From Bryum argenteum (Eukaryota; Streptophyta; Bryopsida; Bryales; Bryaceae), in assembly GCA_037043015.1 (NCBI GenBank), contig CM073321.1:22813001-22877000 (forward strand): a DNA stretch of 64,000 bases, read 5' to 3'. The position numbers and the translations under genes were made by a program. The notes beneath the pieces were generated by a model, which ran no database searches, was not told the DNA's origin, and was given only the letters and a program-made list of their open reading frames with translations. Below, one piece after another: positions 35,046 to 47,200 of this stretch (its first letter is position 1; each line of letters begins with the position of its first letter).

Positions 35046-35518
35046 AGAACACGTAATTCATTATAATGGGAATATATACACAAAATGGTAAATACGATTT
35101 ACGGTAATACAATCGCACTTAGACTGCACCAAGCCAAATACATTACCAAATAATGTAAGTTTATCAATATAGAGAGAAGTATTCTCAAAATAAAGAGCAC
35201 GTTTTATCAATATAGTAGAATATTCTCAAAATAAAAAGACATAGTAATGAATATACAAACTATACTTAATCAAAAAGAAGAATTCATTCAAAATACAATC
35301 AATGATTAACACAAATTTACTAAAGGAGAAAGGTTTATTGATTGAAAAATCCAGAAAACAAATTATTGGTGTAATTGTAGACCTCCTAAAGTAAAGCCCA
35401 GAAAAATCTACATAGTACTACGTGGACGTGCATCACCAAAAGCCTCATTTCTGTCACGCTTCCCAACAACTCGGGGATAGTCTCCTTCAAAGGATAGTCC
35501 CACACGGGCCATTGTAGT
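35046..35518. other. AT-rich spacer
   Basis: Includes the near-duplicate TTATCAATATAGAGAGAAGT / TTATCAATATAGTAGAATAT around 35160 and 35205. No gene seen. Confidence 0.4.
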
Positions 35519-35870
35519 TCACAAAGGATGATTTAGGTTGACGGGAGCTAAATCGCAGGGAACACCAAGGGCCGTAGAACGACTAGAGGTATTAGTAATC
35601 CGTGCCACGGTGCCTGTCGCCGGGATGTTCTCACGAGAACCCGCCACAATTCGACTCGGTACACTGACGTAACTATCAACAACATCATCATCATCATCAT
35701 CCAAGACGTCTTTGGTGTAGTCCACAGCAGATGCGTCATCTCGAGCAAGATAAATGTACCGCCCTCGCTCCAACTCCGAGAGTGTCCTCGACCCCTCACT
35801 ATTGTAAGAGGGATCTGACATCGTAGAGAGACCCATTGGAGGAATATCATCCACGGAGCCACTTTGTTGT
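35519..35870 (-). CDS. Terminal exon of an unrecognised gene
   Basis: The minus frame after a TTTTCAG acceptor (about 35872) reads DGQQSGSVDDIPPMGLSTMS and ends with TGA at 35519-35521. It contains an Asp run (DDDDDD near 35690) and a Ser/Thr-rich end. No family was recognised. The 5' exons may lie in 35880-36035 or further right. The region is flanked by satellite and the solo LTR, so it may be a gene fragment. Confidence 0.4.
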
Positions 35871-36035
35871 CCATCGCTGAAAACCTGAGAATAATAAAAA
35901 CAAACACTAAATCTTTAAAAGGCATTCTAATGGTAGACTCCCAAGAACAATCGAACGTGACAATTCGCAAATCCATGACTACAAAAGAACAGTGAGTCAA
36001 GGAAAAAGCTAAAAAACAAATTTTAACCAATACCG

Positions 36036-36778
36036 TAAATGAAAGTAATCACGACATGGTTCTTCCATTTAGTAGGAGCTGGTTCCACACATAGGGCAAA
36101 TTCCGAGACATAATGCCGTACAACTCCGAGTCCTTGGACAAGTCATTGTGAGAGGGTCTACTAGTCATAACTTGGCAGAAGTTCTGCGGACCTGTGAGCC
36201 TAAATCCCGGTGACCCGGTTTTTTAAGCCACAAGTTTGGCCGTGGGGGTGGGTGCAAGTAAAACGACCTTCCAAGCAATGGACACCAAACTTCATACATA
36301 TATGCAATTTCTAGTTTGGATTCACAAAGAGACACAACCATTCACTCAAGTCTCCATTTAATGCAAAACAAGTAGCAGTGAATTGAGTCCGCCAAGCCTC
36401 CCTAGGAGGTTCAAATAACCCTCAATTGACCACCCAGGGCCTAGGGCTCAATTATGGGCACAAAATGACCAAAAGGAACACTTAAGGCCTCTAAAACACA
36501 TATGGACTAAGAGGTCCAGCACACAATTTAGGGCTGAAAAGGGTAGCAAATCACATCAAAGCACCTTCTACCTCAAGCCTAAGCACCCAATCAACATATG
36601 AGTGCTAACAATCAACTAAACATGCAATTCTCCACCACTACACAATTTTAGGGTTAATTGGAGAATTTTGGGCAGCGCTTCCGCGCGGTTCCCTCACACG
36701 AATTCAAATCGTGACACAAGACAATCAAACCAGCATACACAAGCAAGAAAACACACATTCATACATGAAACTATAACA
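36036..36778. other. Spacer before the solo LTR
   Basis: No supported gene. The frame at 36668-36862 runs into the LTR and is an artefact. Confidence 0.4.
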
Positions 36779-36783
36779 CAACA

Positions 36784-38289
36784 TGTCGCGACCCTAGTTA
36801 CTCCAACTCATTTTTTTCTTCTTAGTGAGCCTTACTTGGTAGCGGAATCCCGGCTCACTTAGTTAGTTGCAACCGGCCACGACTTTGCTAACACTGCACA
36901 TGCCAAGCACACACAATGTTAGCACCATTTCTAGTCAAGGTGTCCAACCCACCTTAACTCCCCCAACTCATTACCCGTAAACCGGAACCCGTAAACCGGA
37001 ACTTCCACAAAACACATGGGCATGCCACTTGGTGGCACGGGGCGGCCTTCCACACATGTCCAAGCTCCCAAGCGTGCTACTAATCACCCCCGGAGCTAAC
37101 CGCCCTTATCCATTGTCCAACTTCCCACTAGTCCCCCTTTCCACTCTTGTCTCTCACTTCATTTGGGACATTGCCGGAAATCCTCCCGGAATCCGGCACT
37201 AGTTTTCCTGGGGACTAGTTTGGAGCGGGACTCTCTCCAACCCGATGTTGCGGGATGCTCAAGAACATCCCACAATGCCCAAGGTGTGGAAGTGAGACTT
37301 CATTTCCATGCCTCACCCTTTTGAGCCATTCCCGGTTACTCCCGGGAACCGGCACTACTTATCACGGGGACTAACTTGGAGAGGGACACTTCCCAACCCC
37401 ATGTTTAGAGAGGCTCCAAAGCACTCTCTACTTTTCACAAGGTGCGGGAGTGAGGCCCCATCCCAAGCCTCACCCCTTGGAGCCACCCCGGCTCCTCAAG
37501 GCACCATGTGCAAGTGAGGAGGGAGACTACCCCTCCTCATAGTACTCTCTGGCGTCTTCGGTAGGCCCCCCCCCCTCTTGTGTTGAGGGGCCTTCCGTGA
37601 CACACTTTTGTTTTGGAAGACCACCCGTTTAATTTTGCCTTAGCCTCAAAAACGGGCCGTATCTTCTTCTCGGGCTAACTTGTAGCATAGTTATCCAAAT
37701 GGGACGTGCGAGCCCATTTTCGACATCTACTCTTTGAGTAGATGTCGATGGACTCCTCACTTGTCCCAATCGGAGCTTCCATGTGGGAGCTATGCTTCTC
37801 TGAACATTCGGGAGTCCCGGGAGGCAGCAGTCCCGGAGTCCCGAAGTCCCGATGCTTTGGAGAGCCATATCTCCCAAAGCATTGCTTTGCTCCTCACGAG
37901 CCTTAGCATTTTGGAAAGCTCTTGTCCAGAGCTTTCCAAAGACATGCAACATGCCGCCATCCATGAGGGACGACATTTTGAGTCCCGAAAGGTAACACTC
38001 CCGAGTCCCGGAGTGTCCCGGAACGCGCTCCAACTTTGGAGAGTCATATCTCATGACTCACAACTCCAAATCGCGCGTTCTCTGGACCCATGGATGCGTG
38101 CTCAAACAAGGTTTCCAACCATGTAAGACATGCCACCAAGTTCGTCCCGAGCACGACGCCATTGCGTGCTGTTTGCTCGGGACTCCCCTTGGTCACTTCA
38201 CCTTGTCTCTTGCCAAGCCCGGGGCGTCACTCCCGGGGTCCTCTCGGCTCACCACGGTGTTCGGGCATCCTTTGGAAAGGGATGTGACA
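36784..38289 (-). mobile_element. Solo LTR of the gypsy family
   Basis: 1506 bp from TGTCGCGACCC to GATGTGACA, flanked by CAACA on both sides (36779-36783 and 38290-38294). The perfect 5-bp TSD with no internal sequence shows LTR-LTR recombination after an independent insertion. Confidence 0.95.
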
Positions 38290-38419
38290 CAACATGACCA
38301 AATCAAGCTGCAACCCAAACATGTTTTTGGGCAACCAATTGCCATTTTCCAAAGCATTCATGCATCTAACCCCACTAGGGTCGCTGCACACACAATCTAG
38401 CTACTCAAGAGTGTCACAA

Positions 38420-38905
38420 TCACATCAAAAGAGGATGAAATGGGGCTTCCCTCAATCTGCCGCCACCAGTAAGGTCCCTTCGGTAGAACGACGATTTCTC
38501 CCTCGTCCTTGCTCCAATGAGGGCAAGCTTGGTCTTGTTGGAAAGAAAACTCGACAACGCTCCTGGATCTCTAAGGCACGCCCCCCAATTCCTTGCCAAT
38601 CGTGAGATCTCGTCCTTCAAAGCCGACCCTTCAACTTTGCCGTCACCAGTAAGGGTACTTTGGTAGAATTGCGATTTCTCCCTCGTCCTTGCTCCAATGA
38701 GGGCAAGCTTGGTCTTGTTGGAAAGAAAACTCGACAACGCTCCTAGATCTCTAAGGCAAGCCTCCCAATTCTTCGTCAATCGTGAGATCTCGTTCTTCAA
38801 AGACGGCAGCCACTCCCAAATTGAAAACTCCAACCCTTCTATCTTCTCCTCCAACCTACCCACACTCACACCCACATGCAACGAATCCACACATCCTACT
38901 TGCAA
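38420..38905 (-). CDS. Hypothetical protein with a tandem 60-residue repeat
   Basis: The minus frame ends with TGA at 38420-38422. It contains two copies of a block of about 60 residues (LKDEISRLARNWGACLRDPG, then ALSSFLSNKTKLALIGARTREK and its partner LKNEISRLTKNWEACLRDLG). This corresponds to a DNA duplication of about 180 bp (38452-38630 and 38632-38810). Upstream it has a predicted amphipathic stretch (VGRLEEKIEGLEFSIW). The frame continues to about 38935 if TAG/TAA are Gln, possibly to a TTTTCTTAG acceptor near 38960. No family was recognised. Helical, coiled-coil-like. Confidence 0.5.
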   Translation of the reverse strand: MQVGCVDSLHVGVSVGRLEEKIEGLEFSIWEWLPSLKNEISRLTKNWEACLRDLGALSSFLSNKTKLALIGARTREKSQFYQSTLTGDGKVEGSALKDEISRLARNWGACLRDPGALSSFLSNKTKLALIGARTREKSSFYRRDLTGGGRLREAPFHPLLM

Positions 38906-38960
38906 GTTTTTTTTGTGTTAGACCACCCAACTCTATTTTGCATAGTTCAACCTAAGAAAA

Positions 38961-39481
38961 CTTTCACACACACACACACCCTCTTCCCCCAAAAAAGACT
39001 AGCCTAACGGCTTCTCCCTTGACTCTCCTCCCCTCCCTGGCTGATCCAGGGAGGTTGAAGCAAAAAGCTTCATCCGTCCAATTGGGCAGATTTCATCCGT
39101 CCAGTTAGACGGACTTCCATCCATTGTTTCTTCTAACCAATTAGGCAAGATAAAAGCCCACACTTCATACTAGGAGTTTTGTAGAAGGTAGGGGAAAAAA
39201 TGGGGCAACCCGACCTCTACTGAGGAATACGTAATCGCTAAAACATACTAAAAACTCGCCATTTAATATATTGGCCTTTATCAAAAATACTAATTTGGTA
39301 TAAATTAGAGCAAGAGCGGCCGCTTGTGCCAAAACCCCCTATGAGACCATGGGTATTCCGTGAATCTACGAAATGAGCTAAAAAGTCTAATTAAACCATG
39401 GAAACTTGATAATTACGCGTTAAACTTTGCGGGGAACGTATTCCCGCTAAAGTGAACCGTTTCGCGGGTTCACAGGACCTC
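38961..39481. other. Spacer, nothing recognised
   Basis: Contains an (AC)n run near 38970 and an imperfect inverted pair (CTCCCTGG ... CCAGGGAG) near 39030-39050. No gene seen. Confidence 0.4.
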
Positions 39482-42400
39482 TCAAATGTACGGAAAACAA
39501 AACTCGTGGATTAATTTCAGTGGATAAGAGTCAGAGGGTGGACCCAGATGTGAATGGACCCAAGGATCAAGAAAGAGAGTGTTCAGTGGAGGAACAGCCA
39601 TACAAGCCGCAGGATTGCTATCGACCATAATAAAGTTCTGGGCGTTGAAATTAGCATCTCTTCTAGTCAAGAGACGTGGACGTGGATATTTAAGTAAGAT
39701 AAGATTAGTCGTGCCAGGGTACATGGCCGTCGTGTAATTCTTCAACAAGAGACCATCGCAGGAGTTTGAGGCCAGTATGATCTGCGGAACGGCAACAGTT
39801 CTAGAGAAAAGGAAGGTGCAGAGACCGTCCACTACTTCAGATTGAAGGGTACTCCAAACGTCGATGTGGCAGAAACGGTCTAACACATTGAGGAATTGGG
39901 TAAGTCCAGGACGACAGTATACTACCGTGTCAGCAACTACGGTGGGGATAGTTGACGACAGAACAGGAGGGTGTTTGGGATCGGGAAAAATAAGGTACTG
40001 GGATGGGGCTTGAGACATAGGGGTAGTAGAACAAAGGACGCCGTTCAACTCCAACACCACGTTCAACCACTTGGGCATGGAACGGTGTCCATTAACTGAT
40101 GGCACACGCGGTAGGGGTTGATTGAGGGTTGTAGGAAAAGTCTTGCTTGAAGATTTGGGCAATCTATCCTGCAGCACGACCAATGACAATAGTGGATGAT
40201 ATTAAAACAAGAGTGTTACCTTGTGAAATGCGGAAGCATGCAAATGACTGCTCGGAGTGATTGAGGACCGGACCACCGCACCGACGCACGGGTCAAGGTG
40301 GTCGGTGGGGATCTGATGGCAAGCGGACGGAATAAGGTACTCGAGGCGCGGCCTTGATAGAAGAATGACGATATTTAGCGCCAAGAATGAGGGAGAACGA
40401 CGCGACGCAGCCAGTAGACGCAAGTGATAAATAAAAAGTCTTCATTTTATTGAATGGGAGTCACTACATGGTAATATCTACAATCGTGGCACACCATCCA
40501 ATAATTCAAGACTAACTCGCAAGACCTACTCGCCGTCTTCAATGCCGGACTCTCAGAAACAAGGAGCGCCGGCTTAAAAATTATTACAATTTGAAAAATG
40601 ATACAAGCAGAGAATAATTTGAGCAGATGATCATCAACAAGATAAACAGAAATTTAGGTCGACCCGACCTAAAATACATTTGCAACCATTGATAAGAAGC
40701 TTACCGTGGGATTTGTCGCAGGTTCTAAGTCCAGTTCGAGATTTGCAGAGACAGTTCGATGTTCGTTGTCCGGGGAGATTGGGGCACCCAGTACCGCTCT
40801 TTCTGCATCTTCCTGCAAGTCATGACTACCCGAGGGAACCTCTTGCACGGAGGTTGCATCAACCGAAACAGAGGTCCAAGAGTGAGGAAGCACCATCACG
40901 AAGATCTTCATCTGTTCGTCCGTGGTCGCTAGCCTCGTAGTCCACGACGTCGTATTGCTGGTCTGGCGTCTCGAGCGGATGAACGCCAGGGTTCTCATCT
41001 TGCTTGGCGATATCAGCTTCCGAACGAGATGCGTCACTGATGATCTCCTCAACAACAACGCTGGTATCGCGTCGACAAAGCAGGAAGAATGCAGGCTGGA
41101 ACTGCCGGATTCGGAGGTGCTGCGAGTTGGTGTGGCGTTTGGCTGGTGGAGGTTGAAGGCCTACAGATAGCCAAAGTAGGCTGATTGACGGGGTTGTAGG
41201 AGGCAAGGGGCTGAGCCACCTGTGCTATCTGCGTCAACAAGACCCTCAAATCACTCAAATCGCCAAGAACTCTGGAATTTGAGTTCTCCAAATTCGCAAA
41301 CTTCGAGTCCACGCGCTGTTGATCCTCTCGCCTTTGCTCTTCCAACCTCGCAAGGTCTGCAAGTCTTTGCGCCTCGCGTCTTGCGTTCGCAGCTTCTTCT
41401 TCAGCTCGTTTTGCTGCCCTTCTCTCTTCCTTTTCCTTCTCACGCAGGGCACGCTTGGCATCCTTCGAGAGTGGAACGGGAATGTTCGCCTCAATCTTGA
41501 CTCGCGGCTGTGAAGGTTCACCTTTCTCTTGCGGACCGAGACCAAGATTGATAAGAGGATCATCAGCCTCCTTCGCTGGCGTGGGGGAATCCGGCTCGGC
41601 TGAGAAATTGAAAAATGTAGTCTCAACCTTCTCAGCAGGGTCGTCGGCGCGATTATTCCAAACCCATTTCTTCATGAATGGGAGGTACCGTCCGCGAACA
41701 GGGGCAGGAGCAGGCAATGCGAGCACAAGAGACGGCGGAGGCGATGATGACTCTCTTGTAGGTGGCGCAGGCGGGGATGGCTCTCTTGCAACTGCTGGAT
41801 CCGACGAACCGGCTTGCATAGGAGCCGGGGAGGAAACAACATCATCTCCCAAATTCATAGGAGAGGGATCGATATTGTTATCCTCCTCAGACGCTGCAGT
41901 ACCCTCCTCGGCACCCTCTTCGGCGTTCTCTCCGTCGGAACTATTCGAAGTAGGCGCATCTCTGGGCAACCTCTCTTGCCCGAGAACCACCTCCTCCTCC
42001 GATTGAGACCCGAAAACGTCATTTGCAGCCTTGGTGCGGGTCTCTCGACGATGATCTGAGTTGTCTTCTTCATTGTCATCGTCGCTAAGAGTTACGGGGA
42101 GGCCGGTGGAGGCGAGTGTCTCCTCGAGGAGTGTAGGGGGATTTAGGTCGACGCGACCTAAATCCCCACCGCGGGCCAAGGATCTGCGCCGCCTGACCAA
42201 TGGAATAGGTTCATCAACGTCGTCATCGGGGCCAATATCTATGAGCAGGTTCCTGTAAATAGGATCGATGCACTGAATGGGCTCAATACTCAAAGCCCGC
42301 ACGCCAGAAGGCCCAGTAGATGCCCGACCGCGACCACGACCATGACCACGCCCACCACGAGCACTGGATGAAGGAGCGCCACCAGACGAGGGATTACTAC

Positions 42401-42656
42401 CACGAGCACGGCCACCAGACGAAGAACGACCACCACGACCAACACCAGCAGACGACAGCTCGCCACCAACAGCAGACGCCGGATCGCCACCACCATCAGA
42501 GGACGGATCACCACCACCAGCAGACGAAGGATTCCCACCACCAGCAGACGATGGTTCCCCTTGAGGAGCCACAGTATGAGAGGATGCCTTACCACGACGA
42601 GCACGACCACCAGATGCCGATGCCTCGCCACGACCACGACGAGTGTCGGATGCCAT
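39482..42656 (-). CDS. Low-complexity/coiled-coil protein with FCP1/NIF-like phosphatase domain
   Basis: Starts at ATG 42656 (MASDTRRGRGEASASGGRAR). The N-terminus is Gly/Ser/Arg-rich, followed by an acidic segment and then a charged coiled coil at about residues 400-470 (KDAKRALREKEKEERRAAKR). The last exon (40168-39482, TGA stop) follows an AG acceptor in phase 0, and its donor partner is at 40705 (ACG|GTAAGC), giving a 536-bp intron. This exon aligns with FCP1/NIF HAD phosphatases: VVLELNGVL in place of DLDxTL, CRPGLTQFL, and NAQNFIMVDSNPAACMAVPP. The nucleophile Asp is Glu, so activity is doubtful. Two frame changes between 41206 and 40860 mean either an unresolved intron or frameshifts. 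It lies downstream of and parallel to the 47866 gene. Confidence 0.6.
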
Positions 42657-44232
42657 GTATTCACTTTATCTTCCCTTACACGTTTATTGGTGTAAAACCC
42701 GTGTTCAGGTGACTCGTGTATCGTTCCAGGGATTCTGTGAAGTGACCAAGGCAAGTAGTGCTAAAACAACCAAACCCACAAACGTTCCTAGTCCCAACTT
42801 ATGTTTTAGCCTTGCAGGGCAAGGGTATCCCTTTGCAAGAGGGGATGCACAAAGACTCTTTCCCTTATGTTTATCGTGGCGGAAACTTCCACACTTAGAC
42901 TCTACACACACACACACACATACTAAGGCACACATTACGTCCTCACAACTAATCCGTCCTATCCGTCCGAACTAGCAGGTCACGCAGGCCGTCCTGGTTA
43001 CCCTATCACCCTTACTACAATGACGGACTCCAAGAGCTCCGAATCCGACTAGAAGACGTCTACACGTATTCTGGTCACGTACTGCGCTTAATCCGTCCTC
43101 TGAGACTACAGAGGAACCCAAGTCTGTGGCAGCTGGAGGCCAGATTGGAATCCGTCCTCACACACTGTACTCCCAGAACCTCCCAGACCGTAAGTGTCTA
43201 CCACAGCAGTTTCCCTCTCTCAGACGCCTAGACCAGTTCAAGACACAAGGCACTCAAGAATACGCCCAACCCGACTTCAATTCCTTAGAAACGATCTAAC
43301 AAAGAATCCGGATTCCTAACTCCCAACTCACACACACAAAGTAGATCCGGCTTTCGAAGCACTCAACTGAAAAGGAGACAGGGAAATGATCACGCCGAAT
43401 ATGCGCGTAAGAAGGTTCGATTAACACTCGAGCAAGGAATGTTTTAGGTGGCCAAACTTCCACCTATAAGTACTTCTAAGTCAACAACTTAGAAACCTAA
43501 AAACTTAGCGGCGGCCGCCCTACTAGGCCTACACTACAGAAAGCGGCTCGCTTTCCCAAAAAGATCCTACCTACTGCCATAGTTCGAATTTCTAACCCTA
43601 GGCCGGATTCTAATCCGGCTTCTCAATCCTAGGCCGGATTCTAATCCGGCTTCTCAATCCTAGGCCGGATTCTAATCCGGCTTCTCAAACCTAGGCCGGA
43701 TTCTAATCCGGCTTCCTAATTCTAGGCCAGATTCGTTTCCGGCTTTCTAATTCTAGACCGGATTCTCAATCCGGATTCCAAGTCTGTATTGCTACCTCGT
43801 ACTTCTCGTCGCTTTCATATGGATGCGTGTCCACTAGAGGAGGACGAGCGACCGGGGTCTGTGCTGGTGTGTCTGGGAAGGCCGGAATGGATCCGACCTC
43901 CTTGATCCTCTCGAGGACGGATTTGAATCCGGCCATCATACCTGGTACATAGAGCTGTCATTCGCCATTTCCGTCATTGTTATATTTCGGCGACTTCGTC
44001 CTTTCGCCGCCGTACTTAAAACCCTTATCCGGCTTCTGACAGTCCTTCCTAGCCGTACGGTAGCAGAGTAAGGATTCGCAAATCCATCCTTATTATCACA
44101 AACTAGATTTTAACTATAACACTTATTTGTAAAAACGTAATTGCCTTATAGTATACGGCCTGGCACATACTTAGGTCGGATTCTAGACTCTATACTTATT
44201 CTTAATGCACATTACGCTTATGAAGTATTCAA
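42657..44232. other. Intergenic region upstream of the HAD-like gene
   Basis: Holds an (AC)n run at about 42906-42922 and the 31-bp repeats below. No other gene was supported. Confidence 0.5.
43600..43765. repeat. Tandem 31-bp repeats with CCGGATTCTAATCCGG palindrome
   Basis: Four to five units of TAGGCCGGATTCTAATCCGG then CTTCTCAATCC (43601-43715), then two decayed units. The core is a 16-bp palindrome with an AATC/GATT flank. It lies between two minus-strand genes, upstream of the 42656 start. Confidence 0.9.
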
Positions 44233-47200
44233 TCAAGAAAACGGGTTCCGACAACGAGCAGTTCCAGTAACCCCAGCCTGAGGCGAGGACCCAGGCTTCG
44301 GACCATGAACCCAATCTGGATTCACATAAGCGTCCACACAGAAGTCGTTCGGATCCAGATTGAAACTACTGTCACGGACGGCTTCGTACTTCTCCAACTC
44401 ATCTTTGTCCTCGTAGACAATATGAGTTTGAAGATTAAGCATCTGCGAAATGAAAACACAAATTTAGTCCACAAAGAAGAGCAGATGGGAACTTGAATAA
44501 ACAGACATTTAGGTGGCATCGACCTAAACCCCCAAATCAGTGTCAAGTCTGACGAACGCCAAGTAAATCAAGTGTACTATAGATAGAGACGAATAAAATT
44601 GACAAGTAAAACGGAAGAGACAATGCGAACTTGACAAAAACAGGCATTTAGGTGGCATCGACCTAAACGCCCAAAGGAATGACAAACTTACAATTCCTGC
44701 AAGCATGGGCTTAGATCCACCCATGATCGATAGAAATCTGTTTCCTGGAATTGTAAACATTCGCAGTACGCGAATGTAAAATTCCAAACGCAACTCGTTG
44801 TCGTTGATGCAGAAATCGAACTCCCTGTAAGCTCCTGGCTTATGATACAGGGGCAACTCCGGAGCATAGAATACCTCCGGAATTTCATCGAATACCTCCG
44901 ATACCTGGGAGGTTCTCTTGAGGAGAAACAAGAGCGGAACGCGGTGTTTGTCCACGACCATCCCCTCCAAGATACCGTTGAGACGCTCGTTGTTCACGGG
45001 TGCGTACTGAACAGCCTTCAACTTGTACATATCTTTGAATGCGTTGAAATATACGACGGCCTAGCAATGACGATCGGTAGTCTCCGTTATGATAAGCCAG
45101 ACGTCAGGATTCTTGATGGAGGGGTCATACACAGAATCCTTCCAAGCATTCAGAAAGTCCTTGAAGTACACATTTGAAATGTCATCCACCCTGCTACTAT
45201 GGCCCGGGACGCATCTCAGGTCGATGATGCCCAACGCGCATCTTCCATCGTCCCAAGCATACCCATTATCCCAGCCAGCGAACTGAAACGCCTCAGCATC
45301 AAACATTCTTGAATGAACTTCCGGGGTTGGCAGCGAAAAATCCCCTTTCACATCCAAGAACTTCTTGAAGAACTCCGCAGCATACTCGGAGATCTCTTCA
45401 GAACTCTTGTTCTTCGTTCTCTTCTGCCGGTATTCGCTGAAGAAGACGTCCCCGGGAACGGAAAGAAGCATCGACATGGTCTGCCGATTTACGTTGTATT
45501 CGAACTTGAAAAGCTTCCACTTTTCAACCACAAACTTGTCAGCACTGTCGAATAATCCCAGTGATGGCTTGATGTTGTGGAACTCTCTTGCAACGCATTT
45601 CTTCCTCTTGCGCTTCTCCAACCAAACCTTTATCGCAACGCACTCCTAGTAGTTCAGCTTCGGTTTCTTCAAGGACACCTTGGGATACGGAAGGTCCCGG
45701 TCCGGAGTCCTATTCAGAAGATGAAGCGCTAGTGTCTTGAAGTCGTGCTCTTCAAATCCAGACATCTGCCTGAGGGTATCGCGAGTCAAAACCATTTCCT
45801 TGGATTTGAACTCCCAGTCAAGATTCCGGTTGAAAGGCTCGCAAGTGTCGGGGTCTATCAACTCGCCCATCCCGACTGCAATGATAACTTCGGACCACAG
45901 CTGGTGCACCTCCTCAGAAGCGGTAATGATCTCTAGTTCGTTGAGAAGGTCCGCTGGCTTCAAGAGCTTGTCCTGGGGTTTCGTGTTGATGCTCATGAAG
46001 CGTTTCACCATGGCCTCTTCAAAATCCTGAAAACAAAAGGTCGACATCAATTCAAGAACATGACGAGATGATCATTTAGCTCGAGTCCAGCTAAACGCAC
46101 GGAATTTAGGTCGAGTCTACCTAAACGCACAGAATTTAGCTCGCATCGACCTAAACACCTGAAACTTAGGTGGCGTCGACCTAAACGCCACAAATCAAGC
46201 AGATCAAATTATAAGAAAATGCAAGACTTACCTCATAGTTCTTTCGAGCGATAGCGTGCTCGATTGTCTCCCGACCAGACTTGGGCTTTGCACCACACTT
46301 CGCGGGCGACCCGTATTCAATCCAAACACTTCTCGCCGCCAATATGTTTGTAGCCCACGATGGTGTGAATGTTCCCGCGTTGTTGGTCTTGTTCGCCATG
46401 ATGGACACGTCCATGATCATCTTGGCGTCTGAATGCCAAACAACATGAGCACGCCAGGTCTTCAAGGCGGTAATCTTATCCTCGGAGATTCTGGCCTCCT
46501 TGATAAGCTCCTTCGCAGCTTCAACGTGATGCTACCCATCGATCACACGGAAGTTGCACTTTGACTCGAGAAGTGCATTCCAGTCCCAAGTCGGAGAAGC
46601 CACAGTGATGATGGGCATGATGATGATGGTCTGCCTTGAATTCAAATCGATCGAATTCGTCAGGATATTCTTGTAATGGACAACTCCAGCAGGCTCAAGC
46701 TTTCGGACGATGAAGCGCGCATCGGCTTTCTGGAGGAGATCGATGTCCACATTGACAGGAGCCGAGTCCTTGCCAAAAACGTAACAAGGCTCGCACTTCT
46801 CCCAGAAGTCCTTGAGAGTCTTGCTTGCAGCATCGTAGTCGATGTCCTTCTCGGTTGTGGCATGTCTGATGGAAGGATTCATATACGTAATCGTACTGCC
46901 TGCCAAACTACTCTTAATTCTCTTGGGCTGCTTCACTGGCGAGGGGTTCGAGTTGCGGCGTTTCCGCGAAGGCGTAGGAGTTACCTCAATGGAGGCCATA
47001 CCAGACCGCGCTGTTCCTGACCCGGTACCCTCCTCAAAAGCAGGCATCAGTGCCTTCCTTGCGGGTGCTTTGCCTTTCGCCTTGCTTTTCTCGAAGTCAT
47101 TCAGAGCACTCCAGATGTGCATGCAATACTGCTGATAGGTCTGCACAAACTTCTTCGGAGAGCTGACATTCAGAATGCCACTGACGATGTGGTCCAGGAG

